Below, in pieces: positions 1 to 9,660 of a DNA stretch of 42,327 nucleotides; positions within the stretch are counted from its first letter, which is position 1, and every line of letters starts with the position of its first letter. The position numbers and the translations under genes were made by a program. Source of the stretch: Phycisphaerae bacterium (lineage in GTDB: Bacteria; Planctomycetota; Phycisphaerae; UBA1845); NCBI GenBank assembly GCA_029260165.1, contig JAJDDT010000006.1, positions 1-42,327 of the forward strand, in the 5' to 3' direction. The notes beneath the pieces were generated by a model. That model did no database searches. It saw only the letters and a list, made by a program, of their open reading frames with translations, and was not told where the DNA came from.

Positions 1-1054
<1,054 letters not shown>

Positions 1055-1155
1055 CATTAATGAGACGCTGAGGCAAAGTCGCTCATAACGACACGGCAAC
1101 TCATTGTCACAATAACTTGCAACCAACATCCGCCTGTTCATCTGCCAAAGAGCAG

Positions 1156-1187
1156 AAAAGACCGACGAAAATCGTCGGTCTTTTTTT
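1156..1187 (+). terminator. Intrinsic terminator after 23S rRNA, possibly bidirectional
   Basis: A perfect 13-bp stem (1156-1168 with 1172-1184) with a 3-base loop runs into seven Ts at 1181-1187. It closes the rRNA unit. The stem starts with AAAA, so on the minus strand it ends in TTTT and may also stop transcripts of the phosphofructokinase gene, which ends about 50 bases away. Confidence 0.9.
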
Positions 1188-1233
1188 ATGACGGAAACGT
1201 GTTCAGGGCAGATCGTCGGGGCTTACCCTCCAA

Positions 1234-2337
1234 TCAGTCCCCGAGGGACACACCCAATGATCTCGCTGCCATGATCAGGCGGTGTTTCGGTGGGACCAGA
1301 CGCTGCTGGTTGGCGACCTCTGCAATCGGGCAATCGTTGATCAAACCATTCTCATAGGTCACCAGCCGATCGAACTTGCCCTTGCGCAACATCCGGGCTG
1401 CCGCCAACCCAAACTCCGTCGCCAGCACGCGATCGGCGGCACAGGGGGTCCCGCCACGCTGAATATGCCCCAGAATCGTGGCGCGCGACTCGATATGCGT
1501 TCGTTTTGAAATCTCCGCGCTGAGCACCTCGCTCACCCCGCCAAGCCGAATGGGGTCCGGGCTGTCATGCACCACGCGATCCACGACCTGCTCGCCGCCG
1601 ATTGGCTTGGCGCCCTCGCTCACCGCGATGATCGTAAATGCCTTGCCACGTTTTGATCGCCGGACGCACGCGTCGCACACCTTGTCAAGGTCAAATGGAA
1701 TCTCCGGAATCAGAATCACGTCCGCCCCGCTGGCAATCCCCGCGTGCAACGTCAGCCAACCCGCATTGCGCCCCATCATCTCCACGATCATCACCCGATG
1801 ATGACTCGACGCCGTCGTGTGTATCCGGTCCAACGCGTCCGTGGCGGTTTGAACAGCCGTCATAAATCCAAACGTTATTTCCGTCTGCATGAGGTCGTTG
1901 TCGATCGTCTTGGGAATCCCGACGAACCTGATCCCATGCTCGATCAGACCAGCTGCACAGCTCATCGTCCCGTCCCCGCCGATCACCACAATCGCGTCCA
2001 GCGCACGTTCAGCCACATGTTCAACAACCCGCGACGTCACATCCTGGAGCACCGGCGTGCCATCGTCTTCGTATCGCACCGCGAATCGCGTCGGGTCAGC
2101 CTTGTTGCTTGTTCCCAGAACCGTCCCGCCAAGCTGCAATATGTTGCTGACGTCCTCGATTTCCAGCCGACGAAGTCGATTGCGAATCAGCCCCAGAAAA
2201 CCGTCCTCGATTCCCCACACTTCCCAGCCCTCATCGAGCATGATCGTCTTGGCCACCGCCCGAATCACGGCGTTAAGACCCGGGCAATCCCCGCCGCCCG
2301 TCAATATCCCGATCCGCTTGATTTCGCTCTTGCTCAT
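1234..2337 (-). CDS. pfkA: 6-phosphofructokinase (PfkA family, mixed-substrate group III type)
   Basis: This enzyme phosphorylates fructose 6-phosphate to the 1,6-bisphosphate, the committed step of glycolysis, in the cytosol. The 367-residue protein shows the nucleotide loop GGGDCPGLNA (14-23), GGDGT (120-124), PKTIDND (142-148) with the catalytic Asp, and MGRNAGW (188-194). The Gly after GGD is the ATP-type residue. The Lys in PKTIDND is shared with PPi-dependent and group III enzymes. By family knowledge the Gly/Lys pair suggests ATP use, but the donor cannot be settled by reading. The start at 2337 is chosen because GGAG lies 6-7 bases upstream; an in-frame extension of 14 residues has no support. 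It is divergent from the next gene. Confidence 0.93.
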   Translation of the reverse strand: MSKSEIKRIGILTGGGDCPGLNAVIRAVAKTIMLDEGWEVWGIEDGFLGLIRNRLRRLEIEDVSNILQLGGTVLGTSNKADPTRFAVRYEDDGTPVLQDVTSRVVEHVAERALDAIVVIGGDGTMSCAAGLIEHGIRFVGIPKTIDNDLMQTEITFGFMTAVQTATDALDRIHTTASSHHRVMIVEMMGRNAGWLTLHAGIASGADVILIPEIPFDLDKVCDACVRRSKRGKAFTIIAVSEGAKPIGGEQVVDRVVHDSPDPIRLGGVSEVLSAEISKRTHIESRATILGHIQRGGTPCAADRVLATEFGLAAARMLRKGKFDRLVTYENGLINDCPIAEVANQQRLVPPKHRLIMAARSLGVSLGD

Positions 2338-2495
2338 GACACTCTCCGTCCACCCCGACCCTCGATACAACCGTCGCAACCGTCAACGCATACCACCCCT
2401 GTTAAATCGGTCAACCACCACCATGGACACAAGCCCAATTGCCCTCCACAATCCACGCCCACGAGAAGGGTTTAACAGAAGGATTGAAGCAGAAA

Positions 2496-3677
2496 ATGGC
2501 CTCCACGATCAGCAAACACGACACCGCGACCCAAACCATGAATTTTGCCACCCGCGCCATCCACGTCGGGCAAAGACCCGATCCCGCCACAGGGGCCACC
2601 ATCCCGCCCATCCACGTCACCACAACCTACACCCAGCAAGCCCCAGGACAAAACAAGGGCTACGACTACTCCCGATCCATCAACCCGACAAGAGAAAACC
2701 TCGAAGCCGTCCTCGCCTCCATAGAAAACGGAGCCGCCGCAGCCTCATTCGCTTCAGGACTCGCAGCCACCACCGCCATCTTCCACAACCTCAAGCCCGG
2801 TGACAACGTCGTCGCCTATTCAGACCTCTACGGCGGAACCTATCGGCTCATGGAAAACGTCTTCCGCCATTGGGGACTGGACGCTCGCTACACCGACGAC
2901 AACACGCCCGAATCCTTCAAACAACATATCGACGGCAACACCAGGCTTGTCTGGCTGGAAACCCCGACCAACCCGCTCCTTCGCCTGCTCGATATCCAGG
3001 CCATCGCCGACATCGCCCACGACGCCGGCGCGAAACTCGCTGTCGACAACACCTTCGCCACGCCTGTCCTCCAAAAACCTATCGATCTCGGGGCGGACTA
3101 CGTCGTCCACAGCACCACCAAATACATCGGCGGACATTCCGACGTCGTTGGTGGCGCTGTCATCTGCAGGACCGCCGAGGATTTTGAACCCGTCGCCTAC
3201 TACCAAAACGCCGCCGGCGGTGTCTCCGGACCTTTCGATTGCTACCTCACGCACCGCGGCATCAAGACGCTCTCCATCCGACTCGAACGTCATTGCCACA
3301 ACGCCATGCGCATCGCCGAGCATTTCGAGCATCACCCCAAACTCGAATCACTCGCCTACCCCGGACTCCAAAACCATCCCGACCACGAGCTCGCCAAACG
3401 ACAGATGTCCGCCTTCGGTGGCATCGTGACGATCGTCGTGAAGGGCGGTCGAGACGGTGCTTTCACGATGTCCCAACGCACCAGGCTCTTCTCCCTCGCC
3501 GAATCCCTTGGCGGTGTCGAATCGCTCGTCAATCACCCAGCCATCATGACCCACGGCTCCATCCCTGTCGAAATCCGCGAATCAAGAGGCATCACCGATG
3601 GCTTGCTAAGGCTCAGCGTCGGCATCGAAGACGCCGACGACCTCATCGCCGACCTCGAACAAGCCCTGGATTTCTAA
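2496..3677 (+). CDS. Trans-sulfuration PLP enzyme (cystathionine gamma-synthase/gamma-lyase family)
   Basis: This is a 393-residue fold-type I PLP enzyme of the Cys/Met metabolism family. Visible features are YDYSRSINPTR (56-66, phosphate and substrate contacts from the neighbouring subunit), ETPTNP (155-160), the PLP-nitrogen Asp in VDNT (184) and the Schiff-base Lys209 in STTKYIGGHSD. The motif pattern is closest to cystathionine gamma-synthase/gamma-lyase. Sequence reading does not separate synthase, lyase and homocysteine-forming sulfhydrylase, so no symbol is given. ATG 2496 is preferred, with a weak AGAAGGA 13 bases upstream. ATG 2538 would still give a full-length family member, and a TTG at 2439 is unlikely. 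It stands alone between a divergent pfkA and an unrelated secreted protein. Confidence 0.92.
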   Translation: MASTISKHDTATQTMNFATRAIHVGQRPDPATGATIPPIHVTTTYTQQAPGQNKGYDYSRSINPTRENLEAVLASIENGAAAASFASGLAATTAIFHNLKPGDNVVAYSDLYGGTYRLMENVFRHWGLDARYTDDNTPESFKQHIDGNTRLVWLETPTNPLLRLLDIQAIADIAHDAGAKLAVDNTFATPVLQKPIDLGADYVVHSTTKYIGGHSDVVGGAVICRTAEDFEPVAYYQNAAGGVSGPFDCYLTHRGIKTLSIRLERHCHNAMRIAEHFEHHPKLESLAYPGLQNHPDHELAKRQMSAFGGIVTIVVKGGRDGAFTMSQRTRLFSLAESLGGVESLVNHPAIMTHGSIPVEIRESRGITDGLLRLSVGIEDADDLIADLEQALDF

Positions 3678-3809
3678 CGGATTTTTGAAACGCGTTCAGT
3701 AAAAGGCCGCCTACCGAGCCGCCGTATTCAAGTGTCACCTGAATTGATGGCTTGTGAAGTAGCCTGGGGTGCAATGTTTGCGAGATCCCCGACATTTGTT
3801 GGCGGCTTT

Positions 3810-3840
3810 GCCTCGGTGTTGGTGTCAGGGCGAGGCTGCT
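3810..3840 (+). other. Possible hairpin between the PLP-enzyme gene and the IPTL-CTERM gene
   Basis: GCCTCG (3810-3815) and CGAGGC (3831-3836) form a 6-bp stem with a 15-base loop, followed by TGCTTTT. It could be a weak terminator for the upstream gene. The loop is long and the T tract short, so this is tentative. Nothing else clear is seen in 3678-3969 apart from the Shine-Dalgarno sequence at 3957-3961. Confidence 0.25.
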
Positions 3841-3969
3841 TTTCGGCATGTCTTGAAATAGAAAGGGGCATTGCATAGGTTATCATGGCAGGTGGGTATC
3901 CCCGATTCGGTGTTTGTTGTCCGAGGGGTGGGAATGATGTCCACGAACAGTTAATCAGGAGAATTGGGG

Positions 3970-5310
3970 ATGAGGCAATCGCAGTGGGTCGGGCTGTTGG
4001 GTGTGGGAATTGTGGGGATGTTTACCGGAGTTGTTTCAGCCCAGGTTGGGAATCTTGAAATTTCGGAGGTCAATCCAGCCACCGATCAGGTCGAGGTTCA
4101 CAACACGGGCGGGGGATTCACGACCGTCGCGGCTCGTCCGTTTTGTCACAGATTCAATTATGTGTCGAATGTTCCCTCGGGCACGTCGTTCGCGGCGGAT
4201 CAGCACCGCGTGTTCACCGCCGGCGGTTTGAACAATCTTGCCAGCGATCTCTGGCTTTACACCTCCAGCCCGTTCTTCGATGGAAACAATATCATCCACG
4301 GATTGCAGTTTGGTGGTAGTTCCACCGGTCGCAGCGGTTTGGCTGCGACCCAGGGTCTTTGGGAGGGTGGCGCGTCGAATTTCGTACCGCTTCCGAGCGG
4401 CGGCGCGTCGATCGCGTTTGATGGATTCGGTATCAGTCCTCGCGATTGGTACATCGACGAGACGCCGACGTTTGGAACGGCAGACGCGACGACGGCGGGC
4501 GTACTTGCGTCGGGGTTGGGTGACCCGATGGGCACGGATAATTTTGAGAACATGTCGCTCGGTGATGAGGTGATCGCAATCACGGATTGGGTAATCGTTA
4601 ATTCAAGTGCGCAGCCCGGTATCTTTACCGTGCGTGCGGTTAACGATGTGCTCGGGAGTGTGACGCCCCGGAACGGCTCGACGCGATGGTTGCGAATACG
4701 CGATCAGGAAGCGGGAGCAGAGCAGAATCGGTTCTACAGTCCGAATATCAATCCGGCGTCGACGTCGAATTACACCTGGACGTTTTTCGTGAACATCGAG
4801 GAGACACCGCCGACCGCAGGCGCGGCCAATCGTCCTCAGCTCACGATCCAGCATGACAACGGCGGGTTTGCGAACGCGTGGGGCGTTGAATTCTCGAGCA
4901 CGGGTGCGGACCTGATCGTGACGGGCATTGGTGGGGCGGCTTCCTCAACGCCGATTTATTCGCTGAGTTCACCGACGGGCCTTGGTGACTGGGTGAAGAT
5001 CGATCTCACGGCTGACTTTGGTGCGGGGACGGTGTCGGCATCGGTGAACGATGCGGCGGCGGGCTCATTGCCGATCAGTCTGACGGGTGATTCAGCGTTG
5101 TTTCGCTTCTGCTATCGCGGCGAAGGTACGGACAACGTGAACACGATGCTGTTGGACGATGTGAGCGTCGCGATCACCGAAGCAGGGCCTGACGCAGTTC
5201 CGACGACCTCGGTATGGGGGATGATTCTCATGGCGATCGGGTTGTTCGCCGGCGCGGCCATCATGATGCGACGCACGTCGGTCGTGGAAGAGGCAGATAT
5301 GAGCCTTTGA
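3970..5310 (+). CDS. Secreted/cell-surface protein with IPTL-CTERM sorting signal
   Basis: The protein has 446 residues. An N-terminal signal peptide has a likely cut after VSA (about residue 24). A start like a lamin-tail domain follows (LEISEVNPATDQVEVHNTG), then a long beta-rich region ending in a jelly-roll-like part with a WVKIDLTADFGAGT segment. The C-terminus has the three-part layout of an exosortase-type sorting tail: VPTTSVWGMI, a hydrophobic helix and MMRR. This matches the IPTLxxWG-CTERM pattern, whose processing enzyme (exosortase H type) is not in this window. The start is ATG 3970 because AGGAG at 3957-3961 is 8 bases upstream; TTG 3964 would be too close. Function beyond surface display is unknown. 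Confidence 0.82.
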   Translation: MRQSQWVGLLGVGIVGMFTGVVSAQVGNLEISEVNPATDQVEVHNTGGGFTTVAARPFCHRFNYVSNVPSGTSFAADQHRVFTAGGLNNLASDLWLYTSSPFFDGNNIIHGLQFGGSSTGRSGLAATQGLWEGGASNFVPLPSGGASIAFDGFGISPRDWYIDETPTFGTADATTAGVLASGLGDPMGTDNFENMSLGDEVIAITDWVIVNSSAQPGIFTVRAVNDVLGSVTPRNGSTRWLRIRDQEAGAEQNRFYSPNINPASTSNYTWTFFVNIEETPPTAGAANRPQLTIQHDNGGFANAWGVEFSSTGADLIVTGIGGAASSTPIYSLSSPTGLGDWVKIDLTADFGAGTVSASVNDAAAGSLPISLTGDSALFRFCYRGEGTDNVNTMLLDDVSVAITEAGPDAVPTTSVWGMILMAIGLFAGAAIMMRRTSVVEEADMSL

Positions 5311-5376
5311 TCGCACCGTTTCCGCTACCCACACTGCGTGACGCCGCATGGATTGGAAGGGTACCGGGTTGATCGG

Positions 5377-6396
5377 TCAGGTCGATCGACCGACGGCGGA
5401 CGCGACCCTGGCTGCGTCCGTCATGAATTGTGCAAACGTTTCGGGCGTGATGGATTGGGCACCGTCTGTGAGGGCATGTTCCGGGTCGGTGTGGACCTCG
5501 ATGATCAGACCGTCCGCACCTGCGGCGATCGACGCCAGCGACATCGACGGGACCATGTAGGCATGTCCCGTCCCCTGCGACGGATCGATCACAATCGGCA
5601 GGTGCGATTTGTGTTTGACCGCCGGGATGATCGCGAGGGGCAGCGTGTTGCGGACGTAGGATTCGTGCGTTCGGATACCGCGCTCGCAGAGGATGACGTT
5701 CTTGTTGCCGGTGTTCATGATGTACTCAGCCGCCAGCAGGAATTCATCGAGCGTCGCGCTCCAGCCCCTCTTGAGCATGATGGGTTTGCCGGTTTCACCC
5801 GCCGCGACGAGCAGGTTGAAGTTGTGCATGTTTCGCGTGCCGATTTGCAGGACATCTGCGTACTCCGCGACCAGTTTCACATGTTCGATGCTCATGAGTT
5901 CGGTGACGACCGACAGGCCCGTCGCTTCGCGCGCTTTGGCGAGATATTTAAGACCCGTCTCACCCAGACCCTGAAAGCTGTAGGGATTTGTACGCGGCTT
6001 GAAAGCTCCACCGCGCAAACCGATCGCACCAGCCTCCTTAACCGCGTGGGCAACTTCGATCAGTCTGGATTCGTCCTCGACGCTGCACGGTCCGGCAATC
6101 ATGGCCAGCTTGTTGCCGCCGATCTGAGCATTTCCGGGACCGACGCGGACGACGGTGGGTTCCTGCTTGACTTCCTTGCTTGCGACCTTGTAGGCGGCGA
6201 GGATGGGCACGACGCGGTCGACCATCGGGGCGGATTCGACGGCGCTCATGTCGAGGTTTCGCTTGTCGCCGATGGCTGCGACAACGGTGCGGTCGGTTCC
6301 GACGATAACGTGCTCGCGCAGACCCATCTGCTGGACGAGCTCGACAACATGGTCCACATGCGACTGCTCGCAACCGGAATTCATCACGACGATCAT
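5377..6396 (-). CDS. aroF: 3-deoxy-7-phosphoheptulonate (DAHP) synthase, type I-beta with N-terminal ferredoxin-like domain
   Basis: This enzyme condenses phosphoenolpyruvate with erythrose 4-phosphate, the first step of the shikimate pathway. The 339-residue protein has a leading ~70-residue ferredoxin-like domain as in the Thermotoga-type enzyme, where it mediates feedback inhibition by aromatic amino acids. The barrel follows: AGPCSVE (101-107), RGGAFKPRT (128-136), KRG (209-211), CERGIRT (237-243) and DPSQGTG (271-277), which include PEP- and metal-binding residues. ATG 6396 has GGGAG 9 bases upstream. The gene is convergent with the IPTL-CTERM gene, 66 bases away, and has a candidate promoter about 90 bases upstream. 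Confidence 0.95.
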   Translation of the reverse strand: MIVVMNSGCEQSHVDHVVELVQQMGLREHVIVGTDRTVVAAIGDKRNLDMSAVESAPMVDRVVPILAAYKVASKEVKQEPTVVRVGPGNAQIGGNKLAMIAGPCSVEDESRLIEVAHAVKEAGAIGLRGGAFKPRTNPYSFQGLGETGLKYLAKAREATGLSVVTELMSIEHVKLVAEYADVLQIGTRNMHNFNLLVAAGETGKPIMLKRGWSATLDEFLLAAEYIMNTGNKNVILCERGIRTHESYVRNTLPLAIIPAVKHKSHLPIVIDPSQGTGHAYMVPSMSLASIAAGADGLIIEVHTDPEHALTDGAQSITPETFAQFMTDAARVASAVGRST

Positions 6397-6491
6397 GGTG
6401 CGTTGCTCCCTGGTGCCAACATTTTGGCCTGGTCTCGGTCGGCGGGCGCCGGTTTTTGCCTGACTGGTGCCCGTGCCGCTGACATCTCGTG

Positions 6492-6519
6492 ATGATATGA
6501 GCGACGGAGCACAAGTAAA
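6492..6519 (-). promoter_or_regulatory. Candidate sigma-70-type promoter for DAHP synthase
   Basis: On the minus strand TTTACT (6519-6514), a 16-base spacer and TATCAT (6497-6492) precede the gene. The -10 matches consensus at 5 of 6 positions and the -35 at 4 of 6. The predicted start near 6485 would leave a leader of about 90 bases. The 16-base spacer is the same as in the stronger promoters at 10929, 17991 and 26485. Confidence 0.4.
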
Positions 6520-6555
6520 GCGCGCCGGCGGATTGCTCGAATCCTCGGCATGAAA

Positions 6556-6584
6556 TTGAATTCGGCGATCATGTTTGTTATGGT
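6556..6584 (+). promoter_or_regulatory. Candidate promoter placing the transcript start at the ATG of the dockerin-tailed gene
   Basis: TTGAAT (6556-6561), a 17-base spacer and TATGGT (6579-6584) predict a start near 6591, which is the first ATG of the next gene. Both hexamers deviate from consensus at two positions, so this is a weak call. A GGGG run at 6587-6590 could instead serve ATG 6597 as a ribosome binding site. Confidence 0.3.
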
Positions 6585-6590
6585 CCGGGG

Positions 6591-7433
6591 ATGTCCATGA
6601 GAAGTGTCATTCAGGCGTTGGGAATCGTTGCGGTGATCACGATGCAGCTCACAACCGACGCGTTGGCACAGCGTCGTGCGATTATGCCTCCATCCAATAC
6701 GGTTCGCGTGACGGTTTCGTTTGAATCGGACACGGGCTTCGGGTTGGCCGAGGGGAGCGACGTGGGCAACTCGCTGAACACCGGTGGTCAGGCGGTCGTG
6801 ACCGGATTTCCGAATTCCGACCATTTTGTGGCGGCCGCGGTCCACCGGTTCGACCTTGAGTCGCAGGGGACGTTCTGGATCATCCCGGTCATATTCGGCA
6901 GCACGGATTATCGCGTTGGTGTTTCAAACATTCGCGTGAACGCCGTCGAGCGGTCCGACGCGTTTATCGAAGGATTCGACAATGCGACGCTCGAGTATTC
7001 GCCCGTCTCACTGTCCGGGACGATCAGGTTTCGTGAGGATTCGTTCTTCGGTTTCGATGTGACCGAGGATTTCGTGGCCGTCGTGAGTCCCGTCGATGTG
7101 GAAATCGATCAGGACGGCGTGATGATCTTCGGGATCAATCAACCGCTGATCGCCACGGGCCAGTTTGACGCGTTTGAGTTGCCTTACGACGTTTTCACGC
7201 TTTCGTACACGGTACAGGTGGATTCCATTCGCTACACAGGGGACTGGTTCGATGCCTTTGGTGACGACGACGCCGACGGTGATGTCGATCTTCGCGATTT
7301 CAGCCGATTCCAGCTCTGCACCGACGAGGAAATCAAGGAACCATTCTGCTACATTTTCGATTTCGACGTGGACGAGGACGTGGACCTGCTCGATTGGGGT
7401 GGAATGCAGGCGGGGTTCGATCCCAATCCGTGA
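6591..7433 (+). CDS. Secreted protein with C-terminal dockerin-like calcium-binding pair
   Basis: The 280-residue protein has a signal peptide with a likely cut at ALA-Q (near residue 26) and a beta-rich body of no recognised family. The C-terminal segment has two EF-hand-like repeats: [10 protein letters not shown] followed by DFSRFQLC, and [10 protein letters not shown] followed by DWGGMQAGF. This duplicated DxDxDxDL plus Phe/Gln layout is the dockerin-like module common at the ends of planctomycete exported proteins. Its partner is unknown. Two starts are possible, 6591 and 6597. The second has GGGG 6 bases upstream; the first coincides with a predicted transcription start. It is convergent with serS, with an 18-base gap. 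Confidence 0.8.
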   Translation: MSMRSVIQALGIVAVITMQLTTDALAQRRAIMPPSNTVRVTVSFESDTGFGLAEGSDVGNSLNTGGQAVVTGFPNSDHFVAAAVHRFDLESQGTFWIIPVIFGSTDYRVGVSNIRVNAVERSDAFIEGFDNATLEYSPVSLSGTIRFREDSFFGFDVTEDFVAVVSPVDVEIDQDGVMIFGINQPLIATGQFDAFELPYDVFTLSYTVQVDSIRYTGDWFDAFGDDDADGDVDLRDFSRFQLCTDEEIKEPFCYIFDFDVDEDVDLLDWGGMQAGFDPNP

Positions 7434-7451
7434 GCGGCACAGGCGCGTCGG

Positions 7452-8780
7452 CTACTTTTCGATTCGTTCGCGCCCGTCCATGTAGGATCGCAACGCCATG
7501 GGAATGGTGATGCTCCCGTCCGCGTTCTGGTGCAATTCGAGAACGGGGATGAGAATGCGCGGGCTGGCGATCACCGTGTTGTTGAGCGTGTGGCAGTATC
7601 GAATCTTCTTGTTGTCGTCGCGATACCGTAGCATCAGACGACGCGCCTGAAATTCATAAAACCGGCTCGCGGAGTGCGTTTCGCCATAGCTGTTGCGTGA
7701 CGGCATCCATGTTTCAATGTCGAATTTCTGCACCTGTCCCTGTCCCAGATCACCCGTGCAGACGTTGACGACGCGGTAGGGGAGTTCCAGCGCCTGCACG
7801 ACATCTTCGGCGTTTTGCAGAATCTCCTGATGGAACCGTTTGCTCAGTTCCTCGTCGTTCCTGCAGATGATGACCTGCTCGACCTTGTCGAACAAATGGA
7901 TGCGGTACAAGCCTGCTGTGTCCTTGCCCGCCGCACCCGCCTCGCGACGGAAGCAGGTGCTTTGGGCGCAGTATTTAATGGGCAATTCATCCGCCGGGAT
8001 AATTTCGTCGGACCGGTACGCCGTCAGCGGCACCTCGGCTGTCCCGACCAACGCCATCTCGTCGCGTTCACAAAGGTAGGCCTGATCACGCCCGGTGGGG
8101 AAATAACCCGTCCCGGTCATGACGTTTTCGCGCACCAACACGGGCACATGCATCGGGGTGAATCCGCGCTGCACCATCAGGTCGAGCGCCATCCGCAGGA
8201 CAGCCTGATGCAGCAACGCACCATCGCCTTTCAGGACGTAATTTCGCGAGCCTGCCAGCTTCACGCCGCGTTCGATATCGATGATCCCCAATTCCTGTCC
8301 CAGCGTGACGTGGTCCCTCGGTTCGAAATCGAATTGTCGGATCTCACCGACCCTGCGAAGCTCGACGTTTTGCGTGTCGTCCTTGCCGAGCGGAACCTCC
8401 GGGGCAGGGGGTTGGGGGACCGTTAGCATCAGCGCAGCAAACGTTTCCTCGATCTCGCGTGATTGTTCGTCCAATGGTTTCATGCGGGCCTTGACGTCGT
8501 TGAGTTCCTGCTGAACTCGATCAGCTTCCGCCTTGATATTCTCGTCGGTCTTGCCGTCCTCGATCGCGCGTTTGTACCAGTCCGACTTCTTGTTACGACA
8601 CAACGCGATTTGCTGTCCGCCCTCACGGCTCTGCGTTCTCAGCGACTCAAGCTCCTGTTGCACGGATCGCCGCTTCGCGTCCACCTCAATCAGCCTGTCC
8701 ACGTCGCAGGACACATGTTTGTCGGTGGCTGCCTTTCGGACGGCGTCGGGGTTGTCGCGGATGAATTTGATGTCGAGCAT
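7452..8780 (-). CDS. serS: Seryl-tRNA synthetase
   Basis: This class II synthetase charges tRNA-Ser and feeds selenocysteine synthesis where that exists. The 442-residue protein opens with MLDIKFIRDNPDAVRKA, the standard SerRS start, then a long coiled-coil arm (about 30-105) that grips the tRNA. Motif 2 reads CFRREAGAAGKDT, and the C-terminal region has FQARRL and the motif 3 stretch HTLNNTVIASPRIL. The usual SCSN before FQARR is SASR here, and the motif 3 Gly is Asn; such changes occur in other SerRS. The start at 8780 fits the family start; a 27-residue in-frame extension is not supported. AAGG lies about 10 bases upstream. Confidence 0.97.
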   Translation of the reverse strand: MLDIKFIRDNPDAVRKAATDKHVSCDVDRLIEVDAKRRSVQQELESLRTQSREGGQQIALCRNKKSDWYKRAIEDGKTDENIKAEADRVQQELNDVKARMKPLDEQSREIEETFAALMLTVPQPPAPEVPLGKDDTQNVELRRVGEIRQFDFEPRDHVTLGQELGIIDIERGVKLAGSRNYVLKGDGALLHQAVLRMALDLMVQRGFTPMHVPVLVRENVMTGTGYFPTGRDQAYLCERDEMALVGTAEVPLTAYRSDEIIPADELPIKYCAQSTCFRREAGAAGKDTAGLYRIHLFDKVEQVIICRNDEELSKRFHQEILQNAEDVVQALELPYRVVNVCTGDLGQGQVQKFDIETWMPSRNSYGETHSASRFYEFQARRLMLRYRDDNKKIRYCHTLNNTVIASPRILIPVLELHQNADGSITIPMALRSYMDGRERIEK

Positions 8781-8902
8781 GGTCGTGTCGCCTTGTCGGA
8801 TTCCGTTGCGAAAAGTAGCGGTCTTTGTTGTGGATCGCTTCGGTCGTGTCAACCCCCGCACGCGCTGGCGGATCGCGGGCCGTCGCGTAGACTGTTCTCA
8901 TC

Positions 8903-9571
8903 ATGGCTGTCACCGTGGATGTCATCAACATTGGTACGTTGAGTCGCAATCGATTCTGGGAGGAAGCTCCCGGAGCGCGCGTCGCCCACGCGACCACGAC
9001 GCTGATTCGCGACGGTGATCTGACCATTCTGGTCGACCCGTCCCTGCCCGCTGAGTTGATGGCCCACCGGCTCGACGAGCGCGCGGGGATAACGCCCGAT
9101 AAGATCGATATTGTCTTTCTGACCAATTTCAAACCCGTGCACCGCCGGGGGTTGCCGATTTTTTCGGACGCGGAATGGGTGATAGGCCAGGTAGAGCACG
9201 AGGCCGTCCTCGATGTTCTCAACCACGCGATGTCCGGAATGGGGCCCGGCGACGTTAACGTGTCACTGAACGAACTAAACACAGAATTTGAACTTGCGGG
9301 TCGGTTCAAACCGGTGGGCGACACGCTCAGCGAGCACGTCGATTTTTTTCCCGCCTACGGTGCGACAGCGGGCAGCGGGGCATTGCTGGTTCGAGCAGCC
9401 CGAACGGTGGTGGTGGCGGGTGACGCGATCATCAACCGCGATTATTTGATAAACGGGCGAGTATGGGAGCGGTGTGTCGAGCCGGAGTCTGCCAGGGAGA
9501 GTTTTTCGGAACTCCTTGAAATTGCGGACGTTGTGATCCCCGGTCACGACAATATCATTCATCTGGGATAA
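8903..9571 (+). CDS. Metallo-beta-lactamase-fold protein with degenerate metal site
   Basis: The 222-residue protein follows the MBL-fold layout: a strand plus TILVDPSL, VFLTN...HRRG, a later GDAI and a final IPGHDN. The metal motif, normally THxHxDH, reads TNFKPVH (74-80), so two His and the Asp are replaced. The usual PGHTxGH region is PAYGATAGS, so another His is lost. The Asp of GDA and the final His remain. I infer a structural or non-hydrolytic role, or at most an altered site; the substrate is unknown. ATG 8903 has no Shine-Dalgarno sequence; TAGACT at 8888-8893 could be a -10 of a nearly leaderless transcript, but no good -35 accompanies it. serS starts divergently 122 bases away. Confidence 0.75.
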   Translation: MAVTVDVINIGTLSRNRFWEEAPGARVAHATTTLIRDGDLTILVDPSLPAELMAHRLDERAGITPDKIDIVFLTNFKPVHRRGLPIFSDAEWVIGQVEHEAVLDVLNHAMSGMGPGDVNVSLNELNTEFELAGRFKPVGDTLSEHVDFFPAYGATAGSGALLVRAARTVVVAGDAIINRDYLINGRVWERCVEPESARESFSELLEIADVVIPGHDNIIHLG

Positions 9572-9660
9572 TTTTTGGCCGCTCTTTTTCGTTTTCTCGA
9601 CATAAGATAGGGAGTAGAATCGAAGAGCCGAGTCAGTCGCGACGTGATTGCGTGGGAATT

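Noticed and set aside
1055-1155. Search for a 5S rRNA or tRNA between the 23S end and the terminator
   Set aside because: The gap is about 100 bases and shows no 5S-like pairing or sequence; no tRNA arms are seen.
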